From NCBI GenBank assembly GCA_012963885.1, contig DTUY01000150.1, positions 1 through 35,395 of the forward strand: a DNA stretch of 35,395 nt, written 5' to 3'. The stretch comes from Candidatus Poribacteria bacterium. GTDB lineage: Bacteria > Poribacteria > WGA-4E > UBA9662. The notes beneath the pieces were generated by a model, which did no database searches, was not told the DNA's origin, and saw only the letters and a list, made by a program, of their open reading frames with translations. The translations under genes were made by a program, and so were the position numbers. Below, piece after piece: positions 16,072 to 25,935 of this stretch (position 1 is its first letter; every line of letters starts with the position of its first letter).

Positions 16072-18564
16072 TCAACTGCGACCGAGTGTACCTTGATGCG
16101 TTGTTCCATTTGCTAACGGCAGTGAATAGGATGTCGACGATTTCGTAGGTCTTGGTGAAATCTGGATTGACTCAAAAGCGGATTTCCCCTTTGGTAATAT
16201 TGTGTAATATCCACCCGGCTGCGTATCAAAACGAAGGATCTTTCCTGAGATTTCCTTGGTTTCAGTATCAACTCCAATAACTGTGCAGGTCATGTCCCAA
16301 GGATTACGGATTTGACAGATCTCTCCTAGCCGGGACTCGACTTCGACAAACGCCACTTCCCCCTTGCGAATAGTACTTGTCACCATGAATCCCCCTCGGG
16401 CCAACAAACGAAAGGATGTATCCCAAGTCTTCGGCCAAGCAGGAAAAAGACTGATAACTTCTGGCTGGCCGGGATGAGGGGAAAGGCTCTGCAACAACGC
16501 ATCTTGCAAAGTTGTGGTAATACACCCCAGATGCTCAATGGAGTGTGCCTGCTCTCCTTCAAAGAGACTAAATCCGTTCACCAATGGTGCAAATGATGCG
16601 TAGTAGCTGGCCAGGACAGACGGGAATTGATCACCACGCCCCACTCTAGACCAAACAATTGGTGTGCGGATGGCAGTCCCGAGCTTTGCCCCAGTAAAGA
16701 TCCGTGGCATCCAGCGAGCAAGTTCCACTGTCTTCTGTACAATTTGATCTACCATTGGATCTTCCGTTTCCAGAGTCCAATCTTCAAAGGGAAATATCGG
16801 ATTGAGCCATACATCTTCCGGGTTGTGCTGACCATCCACGTCCCCCAGCTGTCCAGCCGCCCAAGCATCATCTGCTAAGAAACCGCCTGTCAATGCTTTT
16901 GATCCGCGATCACACCCCATTGGATAAGGTGCCAGATTGTCAATCAACTCCTGCCATTTTGCCCTAAGGTCGGTATCGGTCTCCAGGATTTCAGCAGCAC
17001 GTATCGCCAGCGGCACTGTGCCACGAATAGCGGCTAAATCCATGATACTGTTCTTAGCACCCCAAAAATCTTCATGAACGTTCGTTCCATGAAGATGGTA
17101 TCGTCCATCGATCTCCTGCTCGACAAGGTGCCGGTAAAACTCTACCGTTCCTTTTAGAAGCGGATACACCCGGTCACGAAGCCATTCAGCATCTCCGGTA
17201 TAGCGGAAACGCCACCATGCTTGCATCGCCAGTTCACTGCCAGAGGAAACAACGTGGCTGATCCAGGAGTAACGGCCGATATGCGGATTAGTGACGACAC
17301 GAAGATGGCTGTCGAATTGACAAAAAGAATAAGCGCGTTCAGACAGTTCCGTGTGTGCCTTTTTGCCCCGCAGAACAGCTTGAACTTCCAAGGCGACATC
17401 ATCAGGCAGGATAGTCGGCCCGTCAAAAGACACTGTTTCCGGAAAGTAGGCGCCAACAATTCCCCATCGTTGCCAAGCAGCATGTTCACAATCCGACAAA
17501 TGTTGATTATACATCGAAAAATAGGGATTAGTTAAATCAATGGCATCCGCGGCGAACAAAGGGAAATAGAGCATCTCAGTTGTCCAAACCCAAAATTGTG
17601 ATCCCCACTGTCTTTTATCACCTTCAGTGATGAAAAGAGAACCGTTCCATTTTGGAGGAAGGATGCCACGCGAAGTCGAGGCCATATTATAAAGGTGCAG
17701 ATTGCGAACACAGGTCATAAAATGACCGACATCCTGGTCAATTGAGTTGTCTTGAGGTTCGATATACACGAACGTTCGCTCCCAGAAACGATGCCACCAG
17801 TCCTGATGTTTCTGTCGAAGAACCTCGTACGGTAGATTTAAAGCTTCCTGTAACACATTGACAGCCATCATTCCCACTTTAGTTTGGGAAGACCATGAGG
17901 ATGCACTTGAAACCACTATCTTTGTCTTTCCCACCATAGCAGGAGCAATAATGGTGTGGGCATTATCACCTTTGCTGATATGTGTTTCATCTGTCGCAAT
18001 TTGAGCCGCTACGGCAGAGGCGCAGTAGTGATCCTTCTCGGTGAATTCCTGTGCAAGACAGATACTATCCGCAACATCCATAAACTTATGCTGTGCAGTA
18101 TGTTCCTTTGTCTTTACTAAAGGCGGACGCCACATGGAGACTGTCAAATGTACTGGTTGGGGTTCTGATCGTTGGTCGTTAACTTCCAAGACGAGGACAT
18201 CAGATACAGCGGAGATAAAGCACCGAACACTGATTCCGACACCAGCAATTGAAACTTCTGCGTCATAAAGGGAGAGTCGCTGTTCAAAAGTCTCTTGGCA
18301 AAATGGGTCGCCACCAAGGTCAATGATAAGGCTTGCACATCCTCCACAGTAATCGGTTGGTCCTGCCTGACGACCAGCATGATTCTTGTTGACAGCAAAC
18401 ACATCGCAACGGTTGAGTTGGAAGTGGATAGCCTTTTGCGTTGTCCAAACAAGCGTCCCCATTTTCCCATTGCCGATTGGTTGTCCTTCAACTGCTTTTT
18501 CTACTGGGCTATGATAGATCAAATCTGCCGACGAAATTAAGGCACGATAATCAATATTCAGCAT
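16072..18564 (-). CDS. GH95-like / DUF5703-type glycoside hydrolase, (alpha/alpha)6 barrel
   Basis: An approximately 830-residue protein with the layout of GH95-type alpha-L-fucosidase/galactosidase relatives. It has an N-terminal beta-sandwich with Q-P-I-G-N-G-K-M-G-T-L-V-W and F-Q-L-N-R-C-D-V-F, a long helical barrel with W-N-G-S-L-F, Q-F-W-V-W-T-T-E-M-L-Y, Y-P-L-L-K-G-T-V-E-F-Y and H-G-T-N-V-H-E-D-F-W-G-A-K-N-S, and a C-terminal beta domain with L-L-A-R-G-G-F and G-G-Y-Y-T-I. I cannot assign catalytic residues with certainty. No signal peptide is evident from the ATG at 18564. A TTG at 18615, overlapping the mannonate dehydratase stop, would add 17 residues and is the alternative start. 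The tight link to mannonate dehydratase suggests the pair processes a uronate- or fucose-containing glycan. Confidence 0.8.
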   Translation of the reverse strand: MLNIDYRALISSADLIYHSPVEKAVEGQPIGNGKMGTLVWTTQKAIHFQLNRCDVFAVNKNHAGRQAGPTDYCGGCASLIIDLGGDPFCQETFEQRLSLYDAEVSIAGVGISVRCFISAVSDVLVLEVNDQRSEPQPVHLTVSMWRPPLVKTKEHTAQHKFMDVADSICLAQEFTEKDHYCASAVAAQIATDETHISKGDNAHTIIAPAMVGKTKIVVSSASSWSSQTKVGMMAVNVLQEALNLPYEVLRQKHQDWWHRFWERTFVYIEPQDNSIDQDVGHFMTCVRNLHLYNMASTSRGILPPKWNGSLFITEGDKRQWGSQFWVWTTEMLYFPLFAADAIDLTNPYFSMYNQHLSDCEHAAWQRWGIVGAYFPETVSFDGPTILPDDVALEVQAVLRGKKAHTELSERAYSFCQFDSHLRVVTNPHIGRYSWISHVVSSGSELAMQAWWRFRYTGDAEWLRDRVYPLLKGTVEFYRHLVEQEIDGRYHLHGTNVHEDFWGAKNSIMDLAAIRGTVPLAIRAAEILETDTDLRAKWQELIDNLAPYPMGCDRGSKALTGGFLADDAWAAGQLGDVDGQHNPEDVWLNPIFPFEDWTLETEDPMVDQIVQKTVELARWMPRIFTGAKLGTAIRTPIVWSRVGRGDQFPSVLASYYASFAPLVNGFSLFEGEQAHSIEHLGCITTTLQDALLQSLSPHPGQPEVISLFPAWPKTWDTSFRLLARGGFMVTSTIRKGEVAFVEVESRLGEICQIRNPWDMTCTVIGVDTETKEISGKILRFDTQPGGYYTILPKGKSAFESIQISPRPTKSSTSYSLPLANGTTHQGTLGRS

Positions 18565-18611
18565 TGTTATTGATGAATATATCCTGCAGTCAGGTAATGA
18601 ACTTGGGGTTA

Positions 18612-19607
18612 TCAAGCAGACCCGTTATCATCTATGACAGCTTGAATCATAGCTGTAATGTAGCCAAACTCGTAAGCAAATGCCTGGCGACCACTCTCCG
18701 GATCCTTATGGCCGGGCGCGTGGTCGGGAACAACCATGTGTTCGTATCCTGCTTCCTTGAGCGCCCGCATATTACGGTGCATGTTCATAATACCTTCGTC
18801 AGGCCAAACTTCCTGGAATTTGTTCTTCCCGCCGATAATATTCCTGAAATGACAGAGAAAGATTTTCTTTCTTGATCCAAAATATTTGATAATCTCAGGC
18901 ACCTCTACTGCAGGATCATCTGAACTCTCCGCCATACATCCCAAACACAAGTTCACACCGTGATATGGACTGGGACAGATCTCTATAAATTTCTTGAATC
19001 CGTCGGCTCCTCCAAGTACCCTATCAACATCACGGTAACCGGCAGGCAACCATGGATCGCAAGGATGGCAGGCCATTCTGACTTTGCATTCGGTAGCTAC
19101 AGGAATGACCCGTTCAAGGAAGTAGGTGATTCGTTCCCAGTTGGTTTCAGCACTGACAGGCTCTTCGTATCTCGATTCACGATCCTTGGCCTCTTCTAAA
19201 TCCCAAGTGCTATAGGTTGATCCACCCCGTCCCGGTGGTTTGCTTTCTGTTCGTTGATTTTCCATTTCGCAGAGAAAGTACTTAATTGCCGGTATGCCTG
19301 CTTCGGCCGCTTGTCGGACCATGTTGCAAACCAGTTCAATTTCTTGATCTCCCTCATCATAATTGCCAAGCATATAATTGGGAACAGCACCACCATTGAC
19401 ATTGAGCTGAGCAATAGGTATGGCAACCATTTCCATATCGAGGCCGAATTCGGCACACTTCTTTTTCTTTTGTACCAGTTGCTCGATATCCCATCCATAC
19501 TCTCGATGAAAAGTAATAAAGTTCTCATTTTTATTGAAGACTCCGTGTCTAACTAGATACTCTAGATCGGCATCTGATGTGTTGAACTGTTGTGTTCCAA
19601 CGTGCAT
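18612..19607 (-). CDS. uxuA: Mannonate dehydratase family protein (UxuA-like TIM barrel)
   Basis: A 331-residue xylose-isomerase-like TIM-barrel protein resembling D-mannonate dehydratase, which makes 2-keto-3-deoxy-D-gluconate in hexuronate breakdown. Supporting motifs are M-A-C-H181-P-C-D-P-W, N-L-C221-L-G-C224-M-A-E, F-L-C-H253-F-R-N-I and V-P-D295-H296-A-P-G-H, which place the family's His, Cys and Asp metal ligands. It lacks a separate insertion region typical of longer UxuA proteins, so a related sugar-acid dehydratase or epimerase is possible. AGGAGG is 5 bases ahead of the ATG, a strong start. Its stop overlaps a TTG that could start the downstream glycosidase. The upstream membrane protein and Gfo/Idh genes run the same way. 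Confidence 0.85.
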   Translation of the reverse strand: MHVGTQQFNTSDADLEYLVRHGVFNKNENFITFHREYGWDIEQLVQKKKKCAEFGLDMEMVAIPIAQLNVNGGAVPNYMLGNYDEGDQEIELVCNMVRQAAEAGIPAIKYFLCEMENQRTESKPPGRGGSTYSTWDLEEAKDRESRYEEPVSAETNWERITYFLERVIPVATECKVRMACHPCDPWLPAGYRDVDRVLGGADGFKKFIEICPSPYHGVNLCLGCMAESSDDPAVEVPEIIKYFGSRKKIFLCHFRNIIGGKNKFQEVWPDEGIMNMHRNMRALKEAGYEHMVVPDHAPGHKDPESGRQAFAYEFGYITAMIQAVIDDNGSA

Positions 19608-19872
19608 TTGATCCTCCTAATTATATTATGTAGCTATTGAAAAGTAGGTGGCCATTATATAAATTCAAGTTCATTAGCTTAAAAGGTCTTTTGACCAGCA
19701 TTATCATCTGTGATCCTGGAATAACATCAATTTTGGCAAACTATATAATTTCCCCAAAAAGTCGTCAAGCCAAAAGTCACGACATAGAAATATAGGAACC
19801 TTCTTTTTGACCAATTGATATTCGTTAGATGGAACTGAAGTAAAGATTCTCTGTACCCAGGGAGCACATTCG

Positions 19873-21822
19873 TCAAGGCCAGAACTCGTAAGTTCGGATG
19901 CCAAGTGTAATTCCTACCAAACTCCACACGCTACCGATTATAAAATCTCCGAATGCCAGTCCAAGAAAAAACGGTAAGGCTTTACGATAAGCACCAAGTC
20001 CAATAAATCGCAAAATAATCCATTTAGCAACAAAGGCAATAAATAAACACGACCAAAAATTGTTCATAGCCCAACTATTAGCCATCGCATACCCAAGTGG
20101 GTGCAATGGCCACCAGAGAAAACGCATTCTTAGCCAATAGATCAAGCTTCCCAAAAGGAATCCTCCAGCCATGTACCCCATTCCCATATGATCAGGCGGT
20201 ACTGGATAAGTAAGCCAGTGTTGCAACCGTCGGTAGAGGTAAGCCACCATCCCACGTGGAAAAGGTCCAAAGTGCCCGGATGATGCCCCAATGGAGTAAT
20301 ACTGGTGCATCATCAACCAAAACGTTGTTAACGTTGCAATGGCTGTAACCAGTAAAACCGCCACTGGAATTCGCTTGGTGGAAATGTGAGTTCGTTCAGC
20401 AATTTTTAACCCTTCGAGGAGATGCGGCATGGGATGGCTCATGTAAGCTTGGTTGAAGAAACCGTAGATGGTGAACCCTGTTAAGTTGGCAGCTCCAAGT
20501 TGCCTGGTACCCAACACCGTTGTCAAAAAATGATCCGGATCAATTGCGGCAAAATCGTGAACGAGCGATCCCATCTCAGCCCTAAGTCGAGCGACCACCA
20601 TTGCCAAAACGAGATAGATCAAAAAATAGATAGCGGCAACCCAAATCGACATACCTAACTTATGAGAAAAAAACACCAATCCTACCAAGCCAGCGACTAT
20701 TCCCCAAAAGGCAAATCGATACCCCATCATTTCGTTTGATTCTTCCAGATAACCTTTGTCGTTACCAAATCCAAATCCAAATCCATGCCGGAATATCAAT
20801 AGAAACTGATGCCGGCCTAGCCAGACAGTGAATAAGGCAATGGCGAAATATGCGCCAAAGGATTGCTGATCATAGTAGGGGAAATGGTGCCAGCCAGCCA
20901 TTGCCTTGATGATAAGCTGCGCCTTGTACCCCAAATAAAATACCCACCCGGATAACAAGACATCCAATGGTACTAAGAATGCCAATCCAATCAAAAACGG
21001 ATAAAAAGACAAGCGGACATCCCCCATCTCATTCCACGGACGGCTGGTAAAAAGATAGCCGAAACTGCGACGTTTAACGGGGACGAAAGGGAACTGAGGA
21101 TAGAGAGAATGCAAGCCGTTGACAAGGCTAATGAAAGCAGCTATTCCAAATCCTATCCACATGAATCTATTTCGGAAAAACACCATTTTTGGAGTTGTCA
21201 TCTGCAATGGCAATTGAATCACAGGATAGGCCAGTTTTTCCTTCTCTGTCCATTGTTGGCGCAAAAAGGTATTCAAACACAAAAGTACAAACATAGTGAC
21301 AACAAGGAACCCGATCCAAAGTAGCGTTGGCACAATCCAGGCACGAAGGATCTCCGACTGATAGACTGTCGTCCCGCCTTCGTAATAAAATCGGATTGCC
21401 TTTTGATCGTTGACCAAAGCCCAGTGTGGCAGGTAATTTCCAAACAACTGCATCCATTCATTTTCTTGGTCGGCAAACCATTGGGCATGTACCATGAATT
21501 CGACCAGATGGTGACCAATTTTGTCGGAACAAATACAGGAACTAATGGAAAGAAGAAAATAGATAATCAGGAGTTCGGCCTGATTTAAGAATACACGCCC
21601 AGACAGTTTCCCCCAAATTTTGTTGGCCAGTATCAATCCCACTACAATAAAAATAACGTTTGAGATTGGTGCCAGCCACGTTGGGAAAGTATAATGCACT
21701 GTCTCCTGTTGGAGAAGCCACATACTGTTAAGCGGAATCAACAACAGGGTAAGAAGAATCGATCGCAGTGTCAGTCCACGGAGAACAATCGTATTTGATG
21801 AAGGAATGGTGCTCAATGCCAT
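19873..21822 (-). CDS. Large polytopic membrane protein, DUF6785/DUF6784-like
   Basis: A 649-residue integral membrane protein with about 12-14 hydrophobic segments spread over its whole length. Features seen are an N-terminal membrane pair, a Q-A-E-L-L-I-I-Y segment, a central loop with E-K-L-A-Y-P-V-I-Q-L-P, G-A-Y-F-A-I-A-L-F, an A-R-L-R-A-E-M-G-S-L-V-H-D cytosolic stretch, and M-G-M-G-Y-M-A-G-G-F followed by W-P-L-H-P-L-G-Y-A-M-A near the C-terminus. This pattern matches the DUF6784/DUF6785 group of uncharacterised proteins. I infer an uptake transporter, because it lies between sugar-oxidising and sugar-acid-dehydrating enzymes on the same strand, but no transport motif proves it. Confidence 0.8.
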   Translation of the reverse strand: MALSTIPSSNTIVLRGLTLRSILLTLLLIPLNSMWLLQQETVHYTFPTWLAPISNVIFIVVGLILANKIWGKLSGRVFLNQAELLIIYFLLSISSCICSDKIGHHLVEFMVHAQWFADQENEWMQLFGNYLPHWALVNDQKAIRFYYEGGTTVYQSEILRAWIVPTLLWIGFLVVTMFVLLCLNTFLRQQWTEKEKLAYPVIQLPLQMTTPKMVFFRNRFMWIGFGIAAFISLVNGLHSLYPQFPFVPVKRRSFGYLFTSRPWNEMGDVRLSFYPFLIGLAFLVPLDVLLSGWVFYLGYKAQLIIKAMAGWHHFPYYDQQSFGAYFAIALFTVWLGRHQFLLIFRHGFGFGFGNDKGYLEESNEMMGYRFAFWGIVAGLVGLVFFSHKLGMSIWVAAIYFLIYLVLAMVVARLRAEMGSLVHDFAAIDPDHFLTTVLGTRQLGAANLTGFTIYGFFNQAYMSHPMPHLLEGLKIAERTHISTKRIPVAVLLVTAIATLTTFWLMMHQYYSIGASSGHFGPFPRGMVAYLYRRLQHWLTYPVPPDHMGMGYMAGGFLLGSLIYWLRMRFLWWPLHPLGYAMANSWAMNNFWSCLFIAFVAKWIILRFIGLGAYRKALPFFLGLAFGDFIIGSVWSLVGITLGIRTYEFWP

Positions 21823-21954
21823 CTCCCGGCATCATGTGCCGTTGAGTTAACATACTCGACTCGGTTCGAAAATGATAGGCTCAAAATAAGAAGCCAAAAA
21901 GCAGCATACTTCTGGTAAGAAATGTTATTTCTCTGACAAAATAAGGCAAATGTT

Positions 21955-23061
21955 CTATGAATTGGCTTGCTGGCGACGAATTCTGGCTGGTACGTTGTCA
22001 TGCAGACTTTCTGAAGCTATGATCTGCAGTTTCCTGTCCTCCAAAGGCAAGTTGACTTTGACCCCACCGTGACGGTGTGATTCTCGCAGCGCAATCGCGA
22101 TTTCTAGCGCTTGCCGTCCATCTTCGCCCGTACACTTTGGCGGTTGACCAGTTTCAATGGCATTAACGATATCAGCAACAATTGTCAACCCCATTCCCTG
22201 CATTCTTACTGGCCATGGAAATGGGCATTTGGCTGGAACACCGCCTCCCCGACGACCACCAGGTATGGTGCGGATCAGTTCGAACTCTTCGGCGTTGTTA
22301 AGGGATCGAATTCGTCCCGTTGTCCCAATTACATCCACCTCCCATGACGAGGCGCCACAGGACATGCTACGAAGGTAACCACGAACACCATTATTAAACG
22401 CCAGATACCCATTTCCCATTAAATCCTCCTCACCGGCGGCGGCTTCGTCCGATGCCATTTCTCCGAAAACCCATTCAACATCCCCACCAGCCATGTAACG
22501 GATAATATCAATGGCGTGGCTGCCGTTAGAGGACAAAGTGCATGGTGTGTATCCGGTTATTTGCAGGATATCACCGATTTCACCAGCATCGATTAACCGC
22601 CGTGCTTCAGTGAAAAACGGATTCCAGCGACGAGCGCAGTTGATTGCCAGTACAACATTATTTTCCCGGCAGGCATTAATCATGGCGTCCGCTTCGGTTA
22701 AGCTTGTGGCCATAGGTTTCTCCGCCCAGATTGCCTTGACTCCGGCACACGCAGCATCTTGCACAATATTTGCCCGAATCTTAGCTGTCGTACAAACACT
22801 AACGAGATCCAGCAACTCTTTTTCCAGCATTTCTCGATGATCGTTGTAGATGTGGTTCCGACCAATTCCCCAGCGCTCAGCAAAAAGATCGGCTTGTTCC
22901 TGATATGGATCTGATCCGGCGACTAGCTCAATATTTTGAGCAGCATGGTAAGTTGGTCCGTGGCAATAAGGTAGGAAGAGCGAACCGCCTTGGGTGATTT
23001 CATCATCAAATGTGCTACCCATTCGACCAAGACCAATCACTCCAGCACGATAGGTTGGCAT
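21955..23061 (-). CDS. Gfo/Idh/MocA family oxidoreductase (second copy)
   Basis: A 368-residue NAD(P)-dependent dehydrogenase with Rossmann G-V-I-G-L-G-R-M-G (7-15), acidic D51 after the second strand, and E114-K-P. The C-terminal domain has G-S-H-A-I-D-I-I-R-Y in the position of the substrate-binding D-x-x-x-H segment. It is only distantly like the first Gfo/Idh gene at 10328 and is unlikely to be a recent duplicate. A purine-rich AAAGGGAAAA precedes the ATG. It is the most upstream gene of a minus-strand run (oxidoreductase, membrane protein, mannonate dehydratase, glycosidase) separated by gaps of about 130-270 bases, so shared regulation is plausible but a single transcript is not proven. 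Confidence 0.9.
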   Translation of the reverse strand: MPTYRAGVIGLGRMGSTFDDEITQGGSLFLPYCHGPTYHAAQNIELVAGSDPYQEQADLFAERWGIGRNHIYNDHREMLEKELLDLVSVCTTAKIRANIVQDAACAGVKAIWAEKPMATSLTEADAMINACRENNVVLAINCARRWNPFFTEARRLIDAGEIGDILQITGYTPCTLSSNGSHAIDIIRYMAGGDVEWVFGEMASDEAAAGEEDLMGNGYLAFNNGVRGYLRSMSCGASSWEVDVIGTTGRIRSLNNAEEFELIRTIPGGRRGGGVPAKCPFPWPVRMQGMGLTIVADIVNAIETGQPPKCTGEDGRQALEIAIALRESHRHGGVKVNLPLEDRKLQIIASESLHDNVPARIRRQQANS

Positions 23062-23704
23062 AGGTTTTCCCTTTTATCATTTCGTCTCATCAAGAGCTAA
23101 CGACCTCATCAGAGATGTTGGTTTAAACTGGTTCTTTAGTAATTTTTCTTCAAACCGGATTCTGGTTTTAAACGGTGTATTGAAGAGAGTAAAAATCCTT
23201 CTACAAACCATCTTTGGTAATAACACAGATGGTGAATTAAAAGAGCGAGCAACTCTTAGCTGAAAAAACATATGAATAAAAAGTAGATCTAATATTCTGG
23301 AAGTGAAACTATGAGCCCCTCTGGACTTTTAAATTAATCAGCTGTACTAATAGCTGAGTCATAGTGACCCATTCCTTTAGCATATTTCAATCTAATCCTT
23401 CATCAACTTCATAACTGTAAAATGAACCGGAGGTCCAAAAAGTAGGATCAACCTCCAATTGCTGGTGCGGCAAAACAGTAACATGAATAAAAGTTGGGGA
23501 TGCCAGCTTCATTGGATCGACCGAAGACTTGATCATTAACCTCTCTAATTTTAGCCTGTAGTGTTGCCTGTTACATCATTTACTCTACAGGTCGACCCTT
23601 AACTACCGAAGATCACACATGGAATTCCTCATCAGGTTGGATATTGGTCAATGCTTGACCTCACAAGTTGCAAATAGCAATAGTAGTCAAATAAAATCCC
23701 GGTT
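23062..23704. other. AT-rich 643-base gap with no supported gene
   Basis: Only short, low-quality frames are present. The best is a 49-codon minus-strand frame at 23536-23387 (M-I-K-S-S-V-D-P-M-K-L at its start, Y-S-Y-E-V-D-E-G-L-D at its end), with no recognised family and no good ribosome-binding site. It may be a remnant. No hairpin terminator or repeat stood out. Confidence 0.5.
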
Positions 23705-24505
23705 TTACCGTTTGGCTTTGATGATCCCCCAGCTAACTGCTAATTTATCACTCGGATTAACTGGAAGCACCTGGTCGATGAGTTTGTCTTGAACCTCTTC
23801 TTGGCTCAATCCCACATTAGCGTATATCATCACTTCATCAATCATACCATGAAAAAGTCGGGTCTCTTTTCGTTCCACACCGATACCAACAAATGCTTCG
23901 TTGTTTCGTGTTTTAATGGCTTCTTTCGCTGAGGTGCTGAAATCCACCTTACCATCTAGATAGAGAAAGATTTTCTTCTGATCATAGGTAAGAGCCACAT
24001 GCATCCACTTATTCAACGGCAATCCCGTTTTTCCAGTCATATACCCAAGTCCACCATCGTCTGAAGGACCGTAAAGATACGTGCCAAGTTTCCCATCTCG
24101 ATAGACAAGATAGTAAGAACCAGGCTTGACAACGATGTTTCCCTGATCTTCAGTAGGTGGTCCCAAAATTTTGATCCAGGCAGAGAGCGTAATTCCTGCT
24201 GCAATCTGTTCCAGACTGTTTACCCCCAGTGCGGGTATGTTTAATCCGGATGGAGGTTTGAACGCCAAGCCCTTACCCGTAAAGTTTCCACCTTTATCGA
24301 CACCTTCTTTGACCCATTTGGCACCTTCCCAAAGTTCACCATCATTTTTCTCAGCGGATGAATCCTTAGCGATTTTCCCTGTACCTTCATCGAGATGCCA
24401 ATGGCCGACGAGCCCTTTCGGTGCCGCCGCCAAAGCAATAGTTGTCGTCATTAAAACAATAAGAAAAAGAAAAACAACAAAATCCAGCTTTGTTCCAACA
24501 GACAT
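23705..24505 (-). CDS. Secreted LamG/concanavalin A-like domain protein
   Basis: A 266-residue exported protein. Residues 1-27 form a signal peptide with a long hydrophobic core ending A-L-A-A. The remainder is one LamG (laminin G / ConA-like jelly-roll) domain, from G-H-W-H-L-D-E-G-T-G and D-S-S-A-E-K-N-D-G to W-M-H-V-A-L-T-Y-D and H-G-M-I-D-E-V-M-I-Y, usual for carbohydrate or matrix binding. It ends with a conserved-looking tail, D-K-L-A-V-S-W-G-I-I-K-A-K-R, also present in the broken LamG gene at 31378-31560. I choose the ATG at 24505 over the GTG at 24514 because AAGGTGG lies just upstream. No catalytic domain is attached, so adhesion or glycan binding outside the cell is the likely role. 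Confidence 0.85.
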   Translation of the reverse strand: MSVGTKLDFVVFLFLIVLMTTTIALAAAPKGLVGHWHLDEGTGKIAKDSSAEKNDGELWEGAKWVKEGVDKGGNFTGKGLAFKPPSGLNIPALGVNSLEQIAAGITLSAWIKILGPPTEDQGNIVVKPGSYYLVYRDGKLGTYLYGPSDDGGLGYMTGKTGLPLNKWMHVALTYDQKKIFLYLDGKVDFSTSAKEAIKTRNNEAFVGIGVERKETRLFHGMIDEVMIYANVGLSQEEVQDKLIDQVLPVNPSDKLAVSWGIIKAKR

Positions 24506-24616
24506 TTTTACCACCTTTTTTAGTTTTCCAGGTTAAAAACTAATCGAACCTAGTTAATTGTATACAGATATTACAGTATGAAGGATCAAAATTGTGTAAA
24601 AACTGTAATCGGCTTT

Positions 24617-25618
24617 TTAGAATCGGGTATGCTGATACCGATTGAATGGCACATCAACTGCCAATTCAGTGGCAACGGTTTCCAAAATTCCCTGATGTTC
24701 AAAGCTAAGAGGAATACCCGACTGTTTGTTCTCTAAAGCCCACTGCCATTCCAAGCCACCAGCAAGTTCCGCCTGATCCATATTTGGCAGAGGTTTCATG
24801 CTACGTGCTTCATTGATGTAACGGTCCATTTCCTTTTTGAGTTCGGATACTGGCATAAAGTGATTGACATCAAAGATGGCGATGAACGCACCTTGGTTCG
24901 ATTCCCAAGGAGACTTGGGTTTCTGAAACTCCGGCTTGTATATACCTGCCAAGATACCGCCCAGCGATTGCATGACCGCCCCTAATCCCATGCTCTTAAA
25001 GATAGCAGAAGGATACTCTTCAAAAAGTGTGGGGTTGTATGGCAAAACACCTCCCATATCCAGTACCAGTGGTGGTTGCTCTCCTGAAGGAATGGCAATA
25101 CTCATTGGGGATCCTGGTGCAGATCCAGACACGACATCTTCACTACCAAATGAAATACGGTGGGAAGAGATAGCGATACCAATGCAATCATGTACTAAAG
25201 CTATCCGGGTGTACTTGCCTGCTGCACCAAAATGATAATGGTTGCGTGTTGTCAATGTTGCACAACCATGCTCTTTGGCCTTAGAAATTACTTGTTGTGT
25301 CCCAAAATAACAGGGCAAATGTCCCATACCACCATCACCATCAAGCACCAAGGCCGATTTGGACTGGGACACCACCGCAATCTTGGGTTGCGGATTTACC
25401 CTTCCTTCACGGATCATACGGATGTAATCGGCTAGTTGCTTTGTACCGTGGCTGAATACACAATGTAAATCCGTTTGAACCAATAAATCCGCCATCACCC
25501 TAGCGTTTTCAACCGACATACTCACTTTTGTAAAAAGATTAATTACCAACTGCTTCATGTCCTCGCTAGGCACTCGGATTCCATGAGTTGGCGGATAGTT
25601 TCTTCTGTTGAAATTCAT
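24617..25618 (-). CDS. Malate/L-lactate dehydrogenase (Ldh_2) family oxidoreductase, copy 1
   Basis: A 333-residue member of the Ldh_2 family (NAD(P)-dependent 2-hydroxyacid dehydrogenases such as malate, ureidoglycolate and sulfolactate dehydrogenases). Visible are S-H57-G-T in place of the usual D-S-H-G, a catalytic N-H-Y-H129-F-G-A-A-G segment, and G-S-A-P-G-S-P and L-V-L-D-M in the cofactor-binding part. The protein is shorter and more divergent than the other two copies in the window, and lacks their G-H-K-G segment, so its substrate probably differs. I start at 25618 (M-N-F-N-R-R), where AGGTG lies 6 bases upstream, rather than at the upstream start at 25714, which would add 32 unlikely residues. 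It is divergent from the PLP-enzyme gene at 25936. Confidence 0.85.
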   Translation of the reverse strand: MNFNRRNYPPTHGIRVPSEDMKQLVINLFTKVSMSVENARVMADLLVQTDLHCVFSHGTKQLADYIRMIREGRVNPQPKIAVVSQSKSALVLDGDGGMGHLPCYFGTQQVISKAKEHGCATLTTRNHYHFGAAGKYTRIALVHDCIGIAISSHRISFGSEDVVSGSAPGSPMSIAIPSGEQPPLVLDMGGVLPYNPTLFEEYPSAIFKSMGLGAVMQSLGGILAGIYKPEFQKPKSPWESNQGAFIAIFDVNHFMPVSELKKEMDRYINEARSMKPLPNMDQAELAGGLEWQWALENKQSGIPLSFEHQGILETVATELAVDVPFNRYQHTRF

Positions 25619-25760
25619 TTTTACACCTAAACGTATGAGAAAGATATTTCTGTGATCTGTTGATCTATATATGGTTATTAAAACGCGGAACTTGAACCAA
25701 GAATACAGTATCATCCCCGGCAGTATATTTCAATTTCACACCTAACGGTTCCATGAATTA

Positions 25761-25769
25761 TGCTATAAT
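25761..25769 (+). promoter_or_regulatory. Extended -10 promoter upstream of the PLP-enzyme gene
   Basis: TGC followed by TATAAT at 25764-25769 is a perfect extended -10 element. No good -35 is present, as is common for this promoter type. A transcript starting near 25776 would carry a leader of about 160 bases. The rest of the 317-base divergent gap (25619-25935) holds no supported gene. Confidence 0.45.
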
Positions 25770-25935
25770 GGTTCTGATATGAATCTCATTCGAACTAAAA
25801 AATTATTCCTCAATGATTGGGTTTCAGCAGATACGAATATCATTTCTTCATACACACCATTAAGTACAATTCTGCTATCACACTTGGCCCAATAATCCTT
25901 GGTGAATTTTAGTTCGTTTATGAAAAGAATCCCGA

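Noticed and set aside
24891..24910. T-arm-like sequence (ccttgg, ttcgatt, ccaagg) suggesting a tRNA
   Set aside because: It lies inside the Ldh_2 copy 1 coding sequence, and no acceptor, D or anticodon arms can be drawn around it.
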